From: Actinomycetota bacterium
GTDB taxonomy: Bacteria; Actinomycetota; Acidimicrobiia; Acidimicrobiales; Ilumatobacteraceae
Direction: 5' to 3'
Length of the DNA: 6,296 bases
Assembly: GCA_016870295.1 (NCBI GenBank)
Contig: VGBY01000062.1
Coordinates: 1-6,296, forward strand
In this document: in pieces, positions 1 through 5,140 of the stretch
Layout: each line of letters begins with the position of its first letter
Position numbering within the stretch: the first letter of the stretch is position 1
The notes under the pieces: generated by a model
What the model saw: the letters and a program-made list of their open reading frames with translations, nothing else
Database searches by the model: none
What the model was told of the DNA's origin: nothing
Translations under genes and position numbers: made by a program

Positions 1-6
1 CAATAA

Positions 7-38
7 GAAGAGCCCCGGTCTTTCGACCGGGGCCCTTC
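7..38 (-). terminator. Intrinsic terminator of the rhodopsin gene
   Basis: The arms 7-20 and 25-38 form a 14-bp stem with a single G·U wobble when transcribed on the minus strand. The 4-nt loop reads GAAA on that strand, a GNRA tetraloop closed by C-G. The stem is followed by a T-rich run (TTATTG) up to the window edge. It lies 35 nt beyond the rhodopsin stop codon. The plus-strand reading lacks a T-tract, so I assign it to the minus strand. The tail may continue outside the window. Confidence 0.85.
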
Positions 39-40
39 AA

Positions 41-58
41 TCCACCCCGCAGGGTGGG
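41..58 (-). other. Small hairpin between the rhodopsin stop and its terminator
   Basis: CCACCC (42-47) and GGGTGG (52-57) are perfect inverted repeats around a 4-nt loop, extendable by one T·G pair. There is no T-tract of its own. On the rhodopsin transcript it sits 14 nt after the stop codon, just before the main terminator stem. It may protect the mRNA 3' end or reinforce termination; this role is inference. Confidence 0.4.
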
Positions 59-72
59 AGAGTGCGTGAGCC

Positions 73-837
73 TTAGGCGGCTCGGTAACCCTCTGCGTTG
101 GAACGCGCCAGCGCGATACCCAAGATGATCAAGCCGTAACCAGGCTTGGCCAACACGTCGGCAACGGTATAGCCGAACTGGATTGCGGTGGTTGCATCGC
201 TGTCGCCCAACCCAAGTGTGCTGGACAACCAGCTGTCCTTGTCGCCCAAGATGTAGGCGATGGGGTAGACACCCCAGGTGAAAAGCAGCAGGTAGCGCAC
301 GTTGTTGAGCTTCTTGCCAACTTCTCCGCTCTGTGACTTGAGGGCTTTGCCTACTTCTCCGGCAAAGAGCTCGTAGAGCACATAGAGCATGAAGAGGCCC
401 GAGATGATGCCCCAGACCGTGCGGGTGCTGGTGCCGTCGGCTGCTGTCTCGCCCGGGTATCCGGTGGCGATCATCAAGAGGGCCGCGACCACGAGTCGTG
501 GGGTGACCTTCTTTGCCGCTTCCTTGCTCAGACCGGACACGACGACCAGTTCAGCGACGAGCAACGGAACGGTGAGCAGCCAGTCCGCGTAGCGGTAGCC
601 CTCGTTCCATTCGCCACTGTTGAACTGTCCGAAGATGCGCCAGTAGTGGTAGGCGGCGATACCGCAGATCATGGCCGACATGGTGACGGCGCTGCGGTAT
701 TGCGGGGCTACGCGGTTGCGCGAGACGAGGAAGAATACAAAGCCGATTCCCATCGCCGCGACGGCGAACGAGAACCCGTTGTATACCAACTCCGCCTGCG
801 AGCCTTCGAGCCCGAGTGGATTTGCTGCAAGCAGCAT
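73..837 (-). CDS. Actinorhodopsin-type light-driven proton pump
   Basis: A type-1 (microbial) rhodopsin of 254 aa, normal for the family, expected to form seven membrane helices binding retinal and to export protons in light. Helix C carries D85, T89 and E96 in the RYADWLLTVP region, matching the D97/T101/E108 proton-pump triad of proteorhodopsin. L93 sits at the spectral-tuning position (proteorhodopsin 105), so green absorption is expected. H64 matches the helix-B histidine that partners the Schiff-base counterion. Helix G has D227 and the retinal lysine K231 (VADVLAKPGYG). G143 in helix E aligns with xanthorhodopsin G156, the small residue that opens a window for a carotenoid antenna; proteorhodopsin has phenylalanine there. 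The ATG has a strong GGAGG 9 nt upstream (847-851). I see no signal peptide, no neighbouring carotenoid or blh genes, and no partner in the transcript, so it looks monocistronic. Actinorhodopsin rather than proteorhodopsin is inferred from sequence style and context. Confidence 0.95.
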   Translation of the reverse strand: MLLAANPLGLEGSQAELVYNGFSFAVAAMGIGFVFFLVSRNRVAPQYRSAVTMSAMICGIAAYHYWRIFGQFNSGEWNEGYRYADWLLTVPLLVAELVVVSGLSKEAAKKVTPRLVVAALLMIATGYPGETAADGTSTRTVWGIISGLFMLYVLYELFAGEVGKALKSQSGEVGKKLNNVRYLLLFTWGVYPIAYILGDKDSWLSSTLGLGDSDATTAIQFGYTVADVLAKPGYGLIILGIALARSNAEGYRAA

Positions 838-846
838 GGGTGATTA

Positions 847-851
847 CCTCC
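847..851 (-). promoter_or_regulatory. Shine-Dalgarno site of the rhodopsin gene
   Basis: On the minus strand this reads GGAGG (continuing TAA), a near-perfect anti-16S match with a 9-nt spacer to the ATG at 837. It fixes the start and suggests efficient translation. Confidence 0.85.
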
Positions 852-1019
852 ATTGATCGACCCGAGCGACCGGGTGGCCGCCCTCGTGGGGTCATCTCTG
901 TTCTAGGGCATGACGCCCTTCACATGGGTTCATGGGCAGTTACAGGTTGGTGACCATTTGAGGCAGTTTGTAATGAAATTGACATACTCCGGGAGGAGGC
1001 GGCGAGGCCGGCCGAACCG

Positions 1020-1086
1020 CTCCTGGCTGGTGGCGGGCTCGGCGCCCGACACGCCCCTCCTGGCTGGTGGGGGGTGGGCGCCCGAG
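1020..1086. repeat. Imperfect GC-rich direct repeat, two copies, upstream of tRNA-Arg
   Basis: Copy one (1020-1050) and copy two (1057-1086) both begin with the identical 14-mer CTCCTGGCTGGTGG and end in a related GGCGCCCGA segment. The second halves differ by a few substitutions and one gap. The copies are 37 bp apart, start to start. Each contains self-complementary sequence: CGGGC/GCCCG at 1034-1048, and GGGCGCCC at 1076-1083. It ends 49 nt before the tRNA. Function is unknown; a protein-binding array or a slippage relic are both possible. Confidence 0.75.
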
Positions 1087-1092
1087 CCTCCC

Positions 1093-1098
1093 TACCGT
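1093..1098 (+). promoter_or_regulatory. Possible -10 element for tRNA-Arg
   Basis: TACCGT fits the loose actinobacterial TAnnnT -10 pattern and would start transcription about 30 nt before the tRNA. No recognisable -35 lies 16-19 nt upstream (the region is G-rich). This is a weak call based on position and pattern only. Confidence 0.25.
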
Positions 1099-1135
1099 AA
1101 AGAGGGGCAGTCGGCCAGCGCCGAGGGCCCGCCAA

Positions 1136-1208
<73 letters not shown>

Positions 1209-1232
1209 CAGATGTTCTTCAGGGGCGAAGTC

Positions 1233-1249
1233 GCGCGCGGACGGCGCGC
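1233..1249 (+). other. GC hairpin between tRNA-Arg and carD
   Basis: GCGCGC (1233-1238) pairs with GCGCGC (1244-1249) around a 5-nt loop. No T-tract follows, so it is not a standard intrinsic terminator. It could help tRNA 3' processing or partly terminate the tRNA transcript before carD. In such GC-rich DNA it may also be chance. Confidence 0.3.
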
Positions 1250-1282
1250 ACACGAAGGTCCGTCAGGTGCGTAAAGAAGCCT

Positions 1283-1288
1283 TAGCAT
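1283..1288 (+). promoter_or_regulatory. Possible carD operon promoter (-10 element)
   Basis: TAGCAT matches 4 of 6 positions of the -10 consensus and sits in the only AT-richer patch (1271-1290) of the tRNA-carD gap. It would give a leader of about 20-25 nt before the GTG start. The best -35 partner at about 17 nt spacing (CCGTCA, 1260-1265) is poor. A poor -35 is common for actinobacterial promoters, including those that need CarD or RbpA, so self-regulation is conceivable but not shown. Confidence 0.35.
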
Positions 1289-1316
1289 TTACCGACCCGT
1301 TGGAGGCCGCACACAC

Positions 1317-1949
1317 GTGAAGAAGTTCAAAAAAGGTGACACCGTCATTTACCCCCAGCACGGCGCCTGCACGGTCAAGGTCATCAAACGCATCCGCGCC
1401 TTCGACGTCGTCCAGGATTACCTGATCCTCGAATCCGTCATGACCGATGCGACCGGCAAGGGAATGACCCTCTCGGTGCCCGTAGCCAAGGTGTACGACC
1501 TCGGCATCCGCCCGCCGGTGTCAAAGAGCGAACTGCAAGACCTCGTCGACGTGTTGTCGAAGCCCGACCCGCGCGTGCCCGCCAATTGGTCGCGACGATT
1601 CAAGAACCACCAAGAGAAGTTGAAGAGCGGTGACGTGTATCAAGTGGCTGAAGTGGTGCGCAATCTTGCCGCGCGCGACCGTGAGAATCAGTTGTCGGCC
1701 GCCGAAAAAACGATGTACGAGCGCGCTCGATTGAACCTCATCTCCGAGATTGCGCCGTCGAAGCGTTGCTCGACCGAAGAAGCCACGCGCTTCCTCGATG
1801 ACGCGCTGGAAAAGGGTGTGCTCAGTGCCGACGGCAAGTCGCAACTGCAGGAACTTGGTCGTGCGTCGACCGGCGGCAAGCGCAAGGCCGACCCGAAGAA
1901 AGACGCAAAGAAGCCCGCTAGAGCCAAGGCGTCGAGCAAGAAGAGGTAG
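1317..1949 (+). CDS. carD: CarD/CdnL-family RNA polymerase-binding regulator with lysine-rich C-terminal tail
   Basis: The N-terminal region (1-65) is the Tudor-like RNA-polymerase interaction domain, starting with the family hallmark KKGDTVIYPQHGA, which contacts the beta subunit. Residues about 70-180 form the helical DNA-binding domain. They include NWSRRFK with W91, equivalent to the CarD tryptophan that wedges into the upstream edge of the -10 bubble, and KLKSGDVYQVAEVVRNL, a second strongly conserved block. CarD proteins stabilise open promoter complexes. At 210 aa it is about 50 aa longer than mycobacterial CarD (about 160 aa). The extra part (186-210) is almost all K, R, A, S and P, a disordered basic tail without AT-hook RGRP motifs. 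The GTG start is chosen because GGAGG (1302-1306) lies 10 nt upstream and the conserved domain starts at once. The gene ends 6 nt before a metabolic gene; in many actinobacteria carD instead precedes ispD/ispF. It could therefore be an accessory CarD, which needs the rest of the genome to decide. Confidence 0.93.
   Translation: MKKFKKGDTVIYPQHGACTVKVIKRIRAFDVVQDYLILESVMTDATGKGMTLSVPVAKVYDLGIRPPVSKSELQDLVDVLSKPDPRVPANWSRRFKNHQEKLKSGDVYQVAEVVRNLAARDRENQLSAAEKTMYERARLNLISEIAPSKRCSTEEATRFLDDALEKGVLSADGKSQLQELGRASTGGKRKADPKKDAKKPARAKASSKKR
1943..1946 (+). promoter_or_regulatory. Ribosome-binding site of the ligase gene, inside the last codons of carD
   Basis: AAGAGG, with GAGG at 1943-1946, overlaps the final Lys-Arg codons of carD and precedes the next ATG by 9 nt. 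Ribosomes finishing carD cover this site, which points to translational coupling. It also supports the ATG at 1956 over later in-frame GTG codons. Confidence 0.65.
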
Positions 1950-1955
1950 ACGCTG

Positions 1956-3392
1956 ATGGCCGCCCAGTCGTCGAGTGACGGGGTGCGCGTCGTGAAGCAG
2001 CCGTCGCGTGCTGATCTCGCGCAGGCAATTGAGCGCGGCGACATCGACACGGTGGTGATGGCGTTCCCCGATCTGCAGGGTCGGCTCGTCGGCAAGCGCA
2101 CGACCGGGAGGTTCTTTCTCGAACAGGTCGCCGAACACGGCACCGAAAACTGCGACTATCTCATCGCTACGGATTTCGATGATGTCGCGGTGCCCGGCTA
2201 CAAATTCGCTTCATATGATCTCGGTTACGGCGACATGTTGGCGCGCGCCGACTTCGGCACGATTCGTTACACACCGTGGGTGCCAAAAACGGCGCTGATC
2301 TTGTGCGACCTGTATTCGGTGAAAACGGGCGAGCCGATTCGAGTCGCGCCACGACAGATTCTGCGTGATCAGGTGGCGGCAGCACAGCGCATGCACCTGG
2401 AGCCGATGATTGGCAGTGAAATCGAGTTCTATCTCTTCCGTGACTCGTACGAACAGATTCACGCCCGCGGATATGACGGTCTCACGCCGCATTCGCCGTT
2501 CATGGAGGACTACCAAATCGTGCAGACCACGCGCGACGAATACGTCGTCGGCGAGATTCGTCGCGGGCTCGAAGCAGCAGGCATTCCCGTCGAATTTTCG
2601 AAGGGTGAGGCTGGGCGCGGTCAGCACGAGTTGAATCTGGCGTACACCCGCGCGCTGGAAATGGCCGACCGCAACATCGTGTACAAGACGGCAGCCAAAG
2701 AGATTGCCGGGGCGCTCGGGCGAAGCGTGACGTTCATGGCCAAGTACGACTTTGCCGAAACCGGCTCGTCGTGCCACGTGCATTCAAGCCTGTGGCACCT
2801 CAGCGAAGGTGCGGTGCGCGGCTCGGCGTTCGACGGCGACACACGCAGCGGGGCACAGGCCGACGCTCATGCGCCGGCGTTCACCGACCACTTCCTCATG
2901 TATCTCGCCGGTCAACTCGTCGCCGCGCGCGACTTCAGCATCTTGTGGGGGCCCACCGTCAACAGTTACAAACGTTTTCAACCGGGCTCATGGGCGCCGA
3001 CTGCGGTGGCCTGGGGGGTGGACAATCGCACGCTTGGTTATCGCGTGGTGGGTCACGGTGCGTCAACACGGGTGGAATGCCGCATCCCGGGTGCCGATGC
3101 CAACTCCTATCTCGCGTTTGCCGGCACCATTGCCGCAGGCTTGTACGGAATTCGCCACAAGCTGCAGTTGCCAGAGCCGTATGCGGGTAACGGCTACGAA
3201 GCCAGCGATTTGCCGCGAATCCCATCCACGCTCGCCGAAGCAGCCGACTTGTGGCAGCACAGTGAGATTGCCCGCGAATGCTTTGGCGACGACGTGCATC
3301 ACCACTTGTTGAACATGGCCCGCCACGAGTGGTCGACATTCAACCAAACCGTCACCGATTGGGAGCGCGTGCGCTATTTTGATCGCGCCTAA
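1956..3392 (+). CDS. Glutamine synthetase-family ligase, probable gamma-glutamyl-amine synthetase
   Basis: A 478-aa glutamine-synthetase fold protein: N-terminal beta-grasp region (about 15-125) and C-terminal catalytic region (about 128-465). Family enzymes join the gamma-carboxyl of glutamate to an amine at ATP cost. Metal and substrate residues are present: E155 and E157 (GSEIEF), E218 and E225 (KGEAGRGQHELNL), H274 (SCHVHSS), R340 (NSYKRF), R358 (DNRTLGYR), E374 and R376 (VECRIPG). The flap segment reads PGSWAP where true glutamine synthetase has PGYEAP. W346 thus replaces the glutamate (Salmonella E327) that binds ammonium. The N-terminal ammonium loop (DGSS in GlnA) is also replaced, by PDLQGRLVGKR. 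This pattern is typical of GlnA3/GlnA4/PuuA-like enzymes that glutamylate polyamines, ethanolamine or other amines, so I do not call it GlnA. The substrate cannot be read from sequence. It follows carD by 6 nt and is followed by the SDR after 3 nt: one operon. Confidence 0.9.
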   Translation: MAAQSSSDGVRVVKQPSRADLAQAIERGDIDTVVMAFPDLQGRLVGKRTTGRFFLEQVAEHGTENCDYLIATDFDDVAVPGYKFASYDLGYGDMLARADFGTIRYTPWVPKTALILCDLYSVKTGEPIRVAPRQILRDQVAAAQRMHLEPMIGSEIEFYLFRDSYEQIHARGYDGLTPHSPFMEDYQIVQTTRDEYVVGEIRRGLEAAGIPVEFSKGEAGRGQHELNLAYTRALEMADRNIVYKTAAKEIAGALGRSVTFMAKYDFAETGSSCHVHSSLWHLSEGAVRGSAFDGDTRSGAQADAHAPAFTDHFLMYLAGQLVAARDFSILWGPTVNSYKRFQPGSWAPTAVAWGVDNRTLGYRVVGHGASTRVECRIPGADANSYLAFAGTIAAGLYGIRHKLQLPEPYAGNGYEASDLPRIPSTLAEAADLWQHSEIARECFGDDVHHHLLNMARHEWSTFNQTVTDWERVRYFDRA

Positions 3393-3395
3393 GCC

Positions 3396-4196
3396 ATGAC
3401 ACGTCTCGCTGGAAAAGTTGCCCTCATCACCGGTGCAGCGAGCGGCCTTGGGCGCGTGGGTGCCGAACGTTTCGCGGCTGAGGGTGCGCGTGTGGTGATC
3501 GCCGACGTCGGCGACTCGAGTGAGGCCATGCAGGCCATCGCTCGCGCCGGCGGCACGGCGGCGTCGGTGGAATGCGACGTCAGCGACGATGCATCTGTTC
3601 GCGACGCGGTTGCGTTTGCGGTAAACACGTTCGGCGACTTGCACGTGCTGTACAACAACGCCGGCGTGATGTTGTCGGCCGACGACGACCCCGTCAGTAC
3701 ACCCGATGACGTGATCGAAAAGACGCTCGACGTAAACGTGAAGGGCGTGCTCTACGCGTGTCGCCACGCAATACCGCACATGATGGAGTCGGCAAAGAAG
3801 TGCGGCGAAACTTCTTCAATCGTGAACGTTTCGTCGTTCGTGGCGCATCTCGGTGCGGCGACGCCGCAGATCGCCTACACCGCGTCGAAGGGTGCTGTGC
3901 TGGCGATGACCCGTGAAACCGCCGCCATTTACGCCCGTCGCGGGGTTCGCGCCAACGCATTGTGCCCGGGGCCGGTGATGACGTCGCTTCTCGCCAAGTT
4001 TCTCAGTGACGACGCCAAGCGCGAGCGACGACTCGTGCACATCCCGATGGGGCGCTTTGGTGAGCCGCACGAGATTGTGAACGGTGCGTTGTTTCTTGCA
4101 TCCAACGAGAGCAGTTGGATGACGGGGCAGAGCCTGGTGATCGACGGCGGCATCACTTCTGCGTACGTCACGCCGGAGGGGCCGGCATGGTCGTAA
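3396..4196 (+). CDS. Classical short-chain dehydrogenase/reductase, NAD-type
   Basis: 266 aa, the normal size for a classical SDR (Rossmann fold, cytoplasmic alcohol/ketone oxidoreductase). The cofactor motif TGAASGLG spans 12-19. D37 at the end of the second strand favours NAD(H) over NADP(H). Other family marks are D61-V62, NNAG (87-90), N114, catalytic S147 (NVSS), Y161 and K165 (YTASK), and PGPV from 191. The C-terminus (VIDGGITSAYVTPEGPAWS) has the usual DGG plus a short extension that may shape the substrate pocket. The start lies 3 nt after the ligase stop with no clear Shine-Dalgarno, so translation probably depends on coupling. An alcohol or hydroxyl on the amine-derived intermediate is a plausible substrate from context only; SDR substrate cannot be predicted from these motifs. 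Confidence 0.92.
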   Translation: MTRLAGKVALITGAASGLGRVGAERFAAEGARVVIADVGDSSEAMQAIARAGGTAASVECDVSDDASVRDAVAFAVNTFGDLHVLYNNAGVMLSADDDPVSTPDDVIEKTLDVNVKGVLYACRHAIPHMMESAKKCGETSSIVNVSSFVAHLGAATPQIAYTASKGAVLAMTRETAAIYARRGVRANALCPGPVMTSLLAKFLSDDAKRERRLVHIPMGRFGEPHEIVNGALFLASNESSWMTGQSLVIDGGITSAYVTPEGPAWS

Positions 4197-4250
4197 GACC
4201 GGGAGCAACGTCGTGAGACCGGGAGCAACGTCGTGAGACGGGGAGCAACG
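4191..4250 (+). repeat. Three tandem copies of a 20-bp ribosome-binding unit
   Basis: Units 4191-4210, 4211-4230 and 4231-4250 are nearly identical. Unit 2 differs from unit 1 by A/G at position 5, and unit 3 from unit 2 by C/G at position 10. Each has the form TCGTRAGACSGGGAGCAACG, where R and S mark the variable bases. Unit 1 contains the SDR stop (TAA). Each unit carries GGGAG followed 7 nt later by the next GTG or ATG. The array ends directly at the ATG of the downstream dehydrogenase. The arrangement most simply arose by duplication of the dehydrogenase ribosome-binding region. Confidence 0.95.
4213..4236 (+). CDS. Possible 7-codon mini-ORF 1 (leader peptide MRPGATS)
   Basis: GTG at 4213 is preceded by GGGAG (4201-4205, 7-nt spacer) and runs seven codons to TGA (4234-4236), with AGA as second codon. 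It starts 17 nt after the SDR stop, within reach of reinitiating ribosomes. Its stop overlaps the next GTG as GTGA. Whether it is translated is unknown; it may be a passive product of the repeat. Confidence 0.3.
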   Translation: MRPGATS

Positions 4251-4256
4251 TCATGA
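4233..4256 (+). CDS. Possible 7-codon mini-ORF 2 (leader peptide MRRGATS)
   Basis: GTG at 4233 follows GGGAG (4221-4225) by 7 nt and ends at TGA 4254-4256. That stop overlaps the dehydrogenase ATG (4253) as ATGA, the classic arrangement for translational coupling. It is a near copy of mini-ORF 1 in another frame, because the repeat is 20 nt rather than 21. Translation is not shown. Confidence 0.3.
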   Translation: MRRGATS

Positions 4257-5140
4257 AGGTTGCATTCGTCGGTTTGGGTGTGATGGGCAACCCGATGGCC
4301 CGTCATCTCGCACAAAAAGGCCACAGCGTCACCGTCTACAACCGCACTGCAGCAAAAGCCAACGATTGGGTTGCCGCACATGGTGGAACATCAGCGGCAA
4401 CTCCGCGCGAGGCGGCGCACAACGCCGACATCGTCATGGTGTGCGTCGGCAACGACGACGATGTTCGCTCGGTGGTCTACGGCAGCGACGGGGTTCTCGC
4501 CGGTATCACCAAGGGAGGCATCGTCGTCGACCACACCACTGCCTCGGCCACGCTCGCGCGTGAGTTGTCGAAGGCGTGCACCGACAAGGGTGTGGGGTTC
4601 ATCGACGCCCCGGTGTCGGGCGGGCAAGCCGGTGCGGAGAATGGCCAGCTCTCGGTGATGTGCGGCGCCGACGACCAGCAGGTGTTTGATCGCGCGTACC
4701 CCGTGCTCATGGGTTACGCCAAGATCTGCAAGCGTCTTGGCAACGCAGGCTCCGGCCAACTCGCCAAAATGGTGAACCAAATCTGTATCGCCGGTGTGGT
4801 GCAGGGTTTGAGCGAAGGTTTGCATCTCGCGATGGCTGCCGGGCTCAACCCCGACGAACTCGTCGAAGTGATCTCGCAAGGCGCTGCCGGATCATGGCAG
4901 ATGGTGAATCGATCAAAGACGATGGTGCGCAACGAATTCAACTTCGGTTTCGCCGTGGAGTGGATGCGCAAAGACCTCGCAATTTGTCTGGAGGAAGCGC
5001 AGCGTCTGGGCGTCGACCTTCCGATCACCGCAATCGTGAACGACTTCTATGGCGAAGTGATGCAGATGGGCGGGCGACGCTGGGATACGTCGTCGCTCAT
5101 CGCGCGACTGCGAGCTCCAGGCGATCAACCCCGCGGATAG
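4253..5140 (+). CDS. Beta-hydroxyacid dehydrogenase (3-hydroxyisobutyrate dehydrogenase/tartronate semialdehyde reductase family)
   Basis: 295 aa, the usual size for this family, which interconverts beta-hydroxyacids and semialdehydes using NAD(P). The N-terminal Rossmann domain opens with GLGVMG (7-12). NRT (30-32) after the second strand, with R31, is typical of NADP-using members. The substrate signature DAPVSGG spans 118-124. The catalytic segment GNAGSGQLAKMVNQ carries K172 and N175. The C-terminal helical domain includes KDLAICLEEA (240-249), matching the conserved KDL block. Members include 3-hydroxyisobutyrate dehydrogenase, GarR/GlxR and succinic-semialdehyde (GLYR) reductases; the sequence does not decide between them. 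The start has GGGAG 7 nt upstream, supplied by the last unit of a tandem repeat. Its last 44 nt overlap the P450 gene on the other strand. Context suggests handling of an aldehyde or hydroxyacid from the preceding enzymes. Confidence 0.93.
   Translation: MKVAFVGLGVMGNPMARHLAQKGHSVTVYNRTAAKANDWVAAHGGTSAATPREAAHNADIVMVCVGNDDDVRSVVYGSDGVLAGITKGGIVVDHTTASATLARELSKACTDKGVGFIDAPVSGGQAGAENGQLSVMCGADDQQVFDRAYPVLMGYAKICKRLGNAGSGQLAKMVNQICIAGVVQGLSEGLHLAMAAGLNPDELVEVISQGAAGSWQMVNRSKTMVRNEFNFGFAVEWMRKDLAICLEEAQRLGVDLPITAIVNDFYGEVMQMGGRRWDTSSLIARLRAPGDQPRG
5097..5140. other. Tail-to-tail coding overlap of dehydrogenase and P450
   Basis: The plus-strand dehydrogenase stop (5138-5140) lies inside the P450 frame, and the P450 stop (5097-5099) lies inside the dehydrogenase frame. 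Both proteins end in plausible family C-termini, so the 44 bp encode both. There is no room for an intrinsic terminator for either transcript. Convergent transcripts therefore probably run into each other's genes or rely on Rho. Confidence 0.85.

Larger units (their letters stand above)
838..1135. other. Divergent non-coding region between rhodopsin and tRNA-Arg
   Basis: About 300 nt without a convincing gene. The rhodopsin-proximal part holds small inverted repeats: 860-875 (ACCCG/CGGGT, 6-nt loop, in the presumed rhodopsin leader) and 905-919 (AGGGC/GCCCT, 5-nt loop). It also holds two CATGGG copies (923-928, 931-936) and a TGGTGACCA palindrome (948-956). The middle (about 957-990) is the only AT-richer stretch and includes a perfect TTGACA at 979-984, but no fitting -10 follows on the plus strand. 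The remainder is extremely G+C rich with an imperfect direct repeat, listed separately. The rhodopsin promoter must lie here, but I could not choose a convincing -35/-10 pair; TAGAAC (900-905, minus) is only a weak -10 candidate. Confidence 0.6.

Noticed and set aside
979..984. Perfect TTGACA, a candidate -35 on the plus strand
   Set aside because: The region 16-19 nt downstream is pure GC-rich sequence (around GCGAGG) with no -10-like hexamer, so a sigma70-type promoter is not supported.
1233..1249. Intrinsic terminator after tRNA-Arg
   Set aside because: The GC hairpin has no T-tract, so it was kept only as a possible hairpin and not called a terminator.
1521..2143. Long minus-strand open frames across carD and the ligase gene
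   Set aside because: They are antisense shadows of high-GC coding sequence; the plus-strand frames encode clear conserved families.
4191..4250. CRISPR-like repeats
   Set aside because: The 20-bp copies are directly adjacent with no spacers and sit between two operon genes; this is a tandem duplication.
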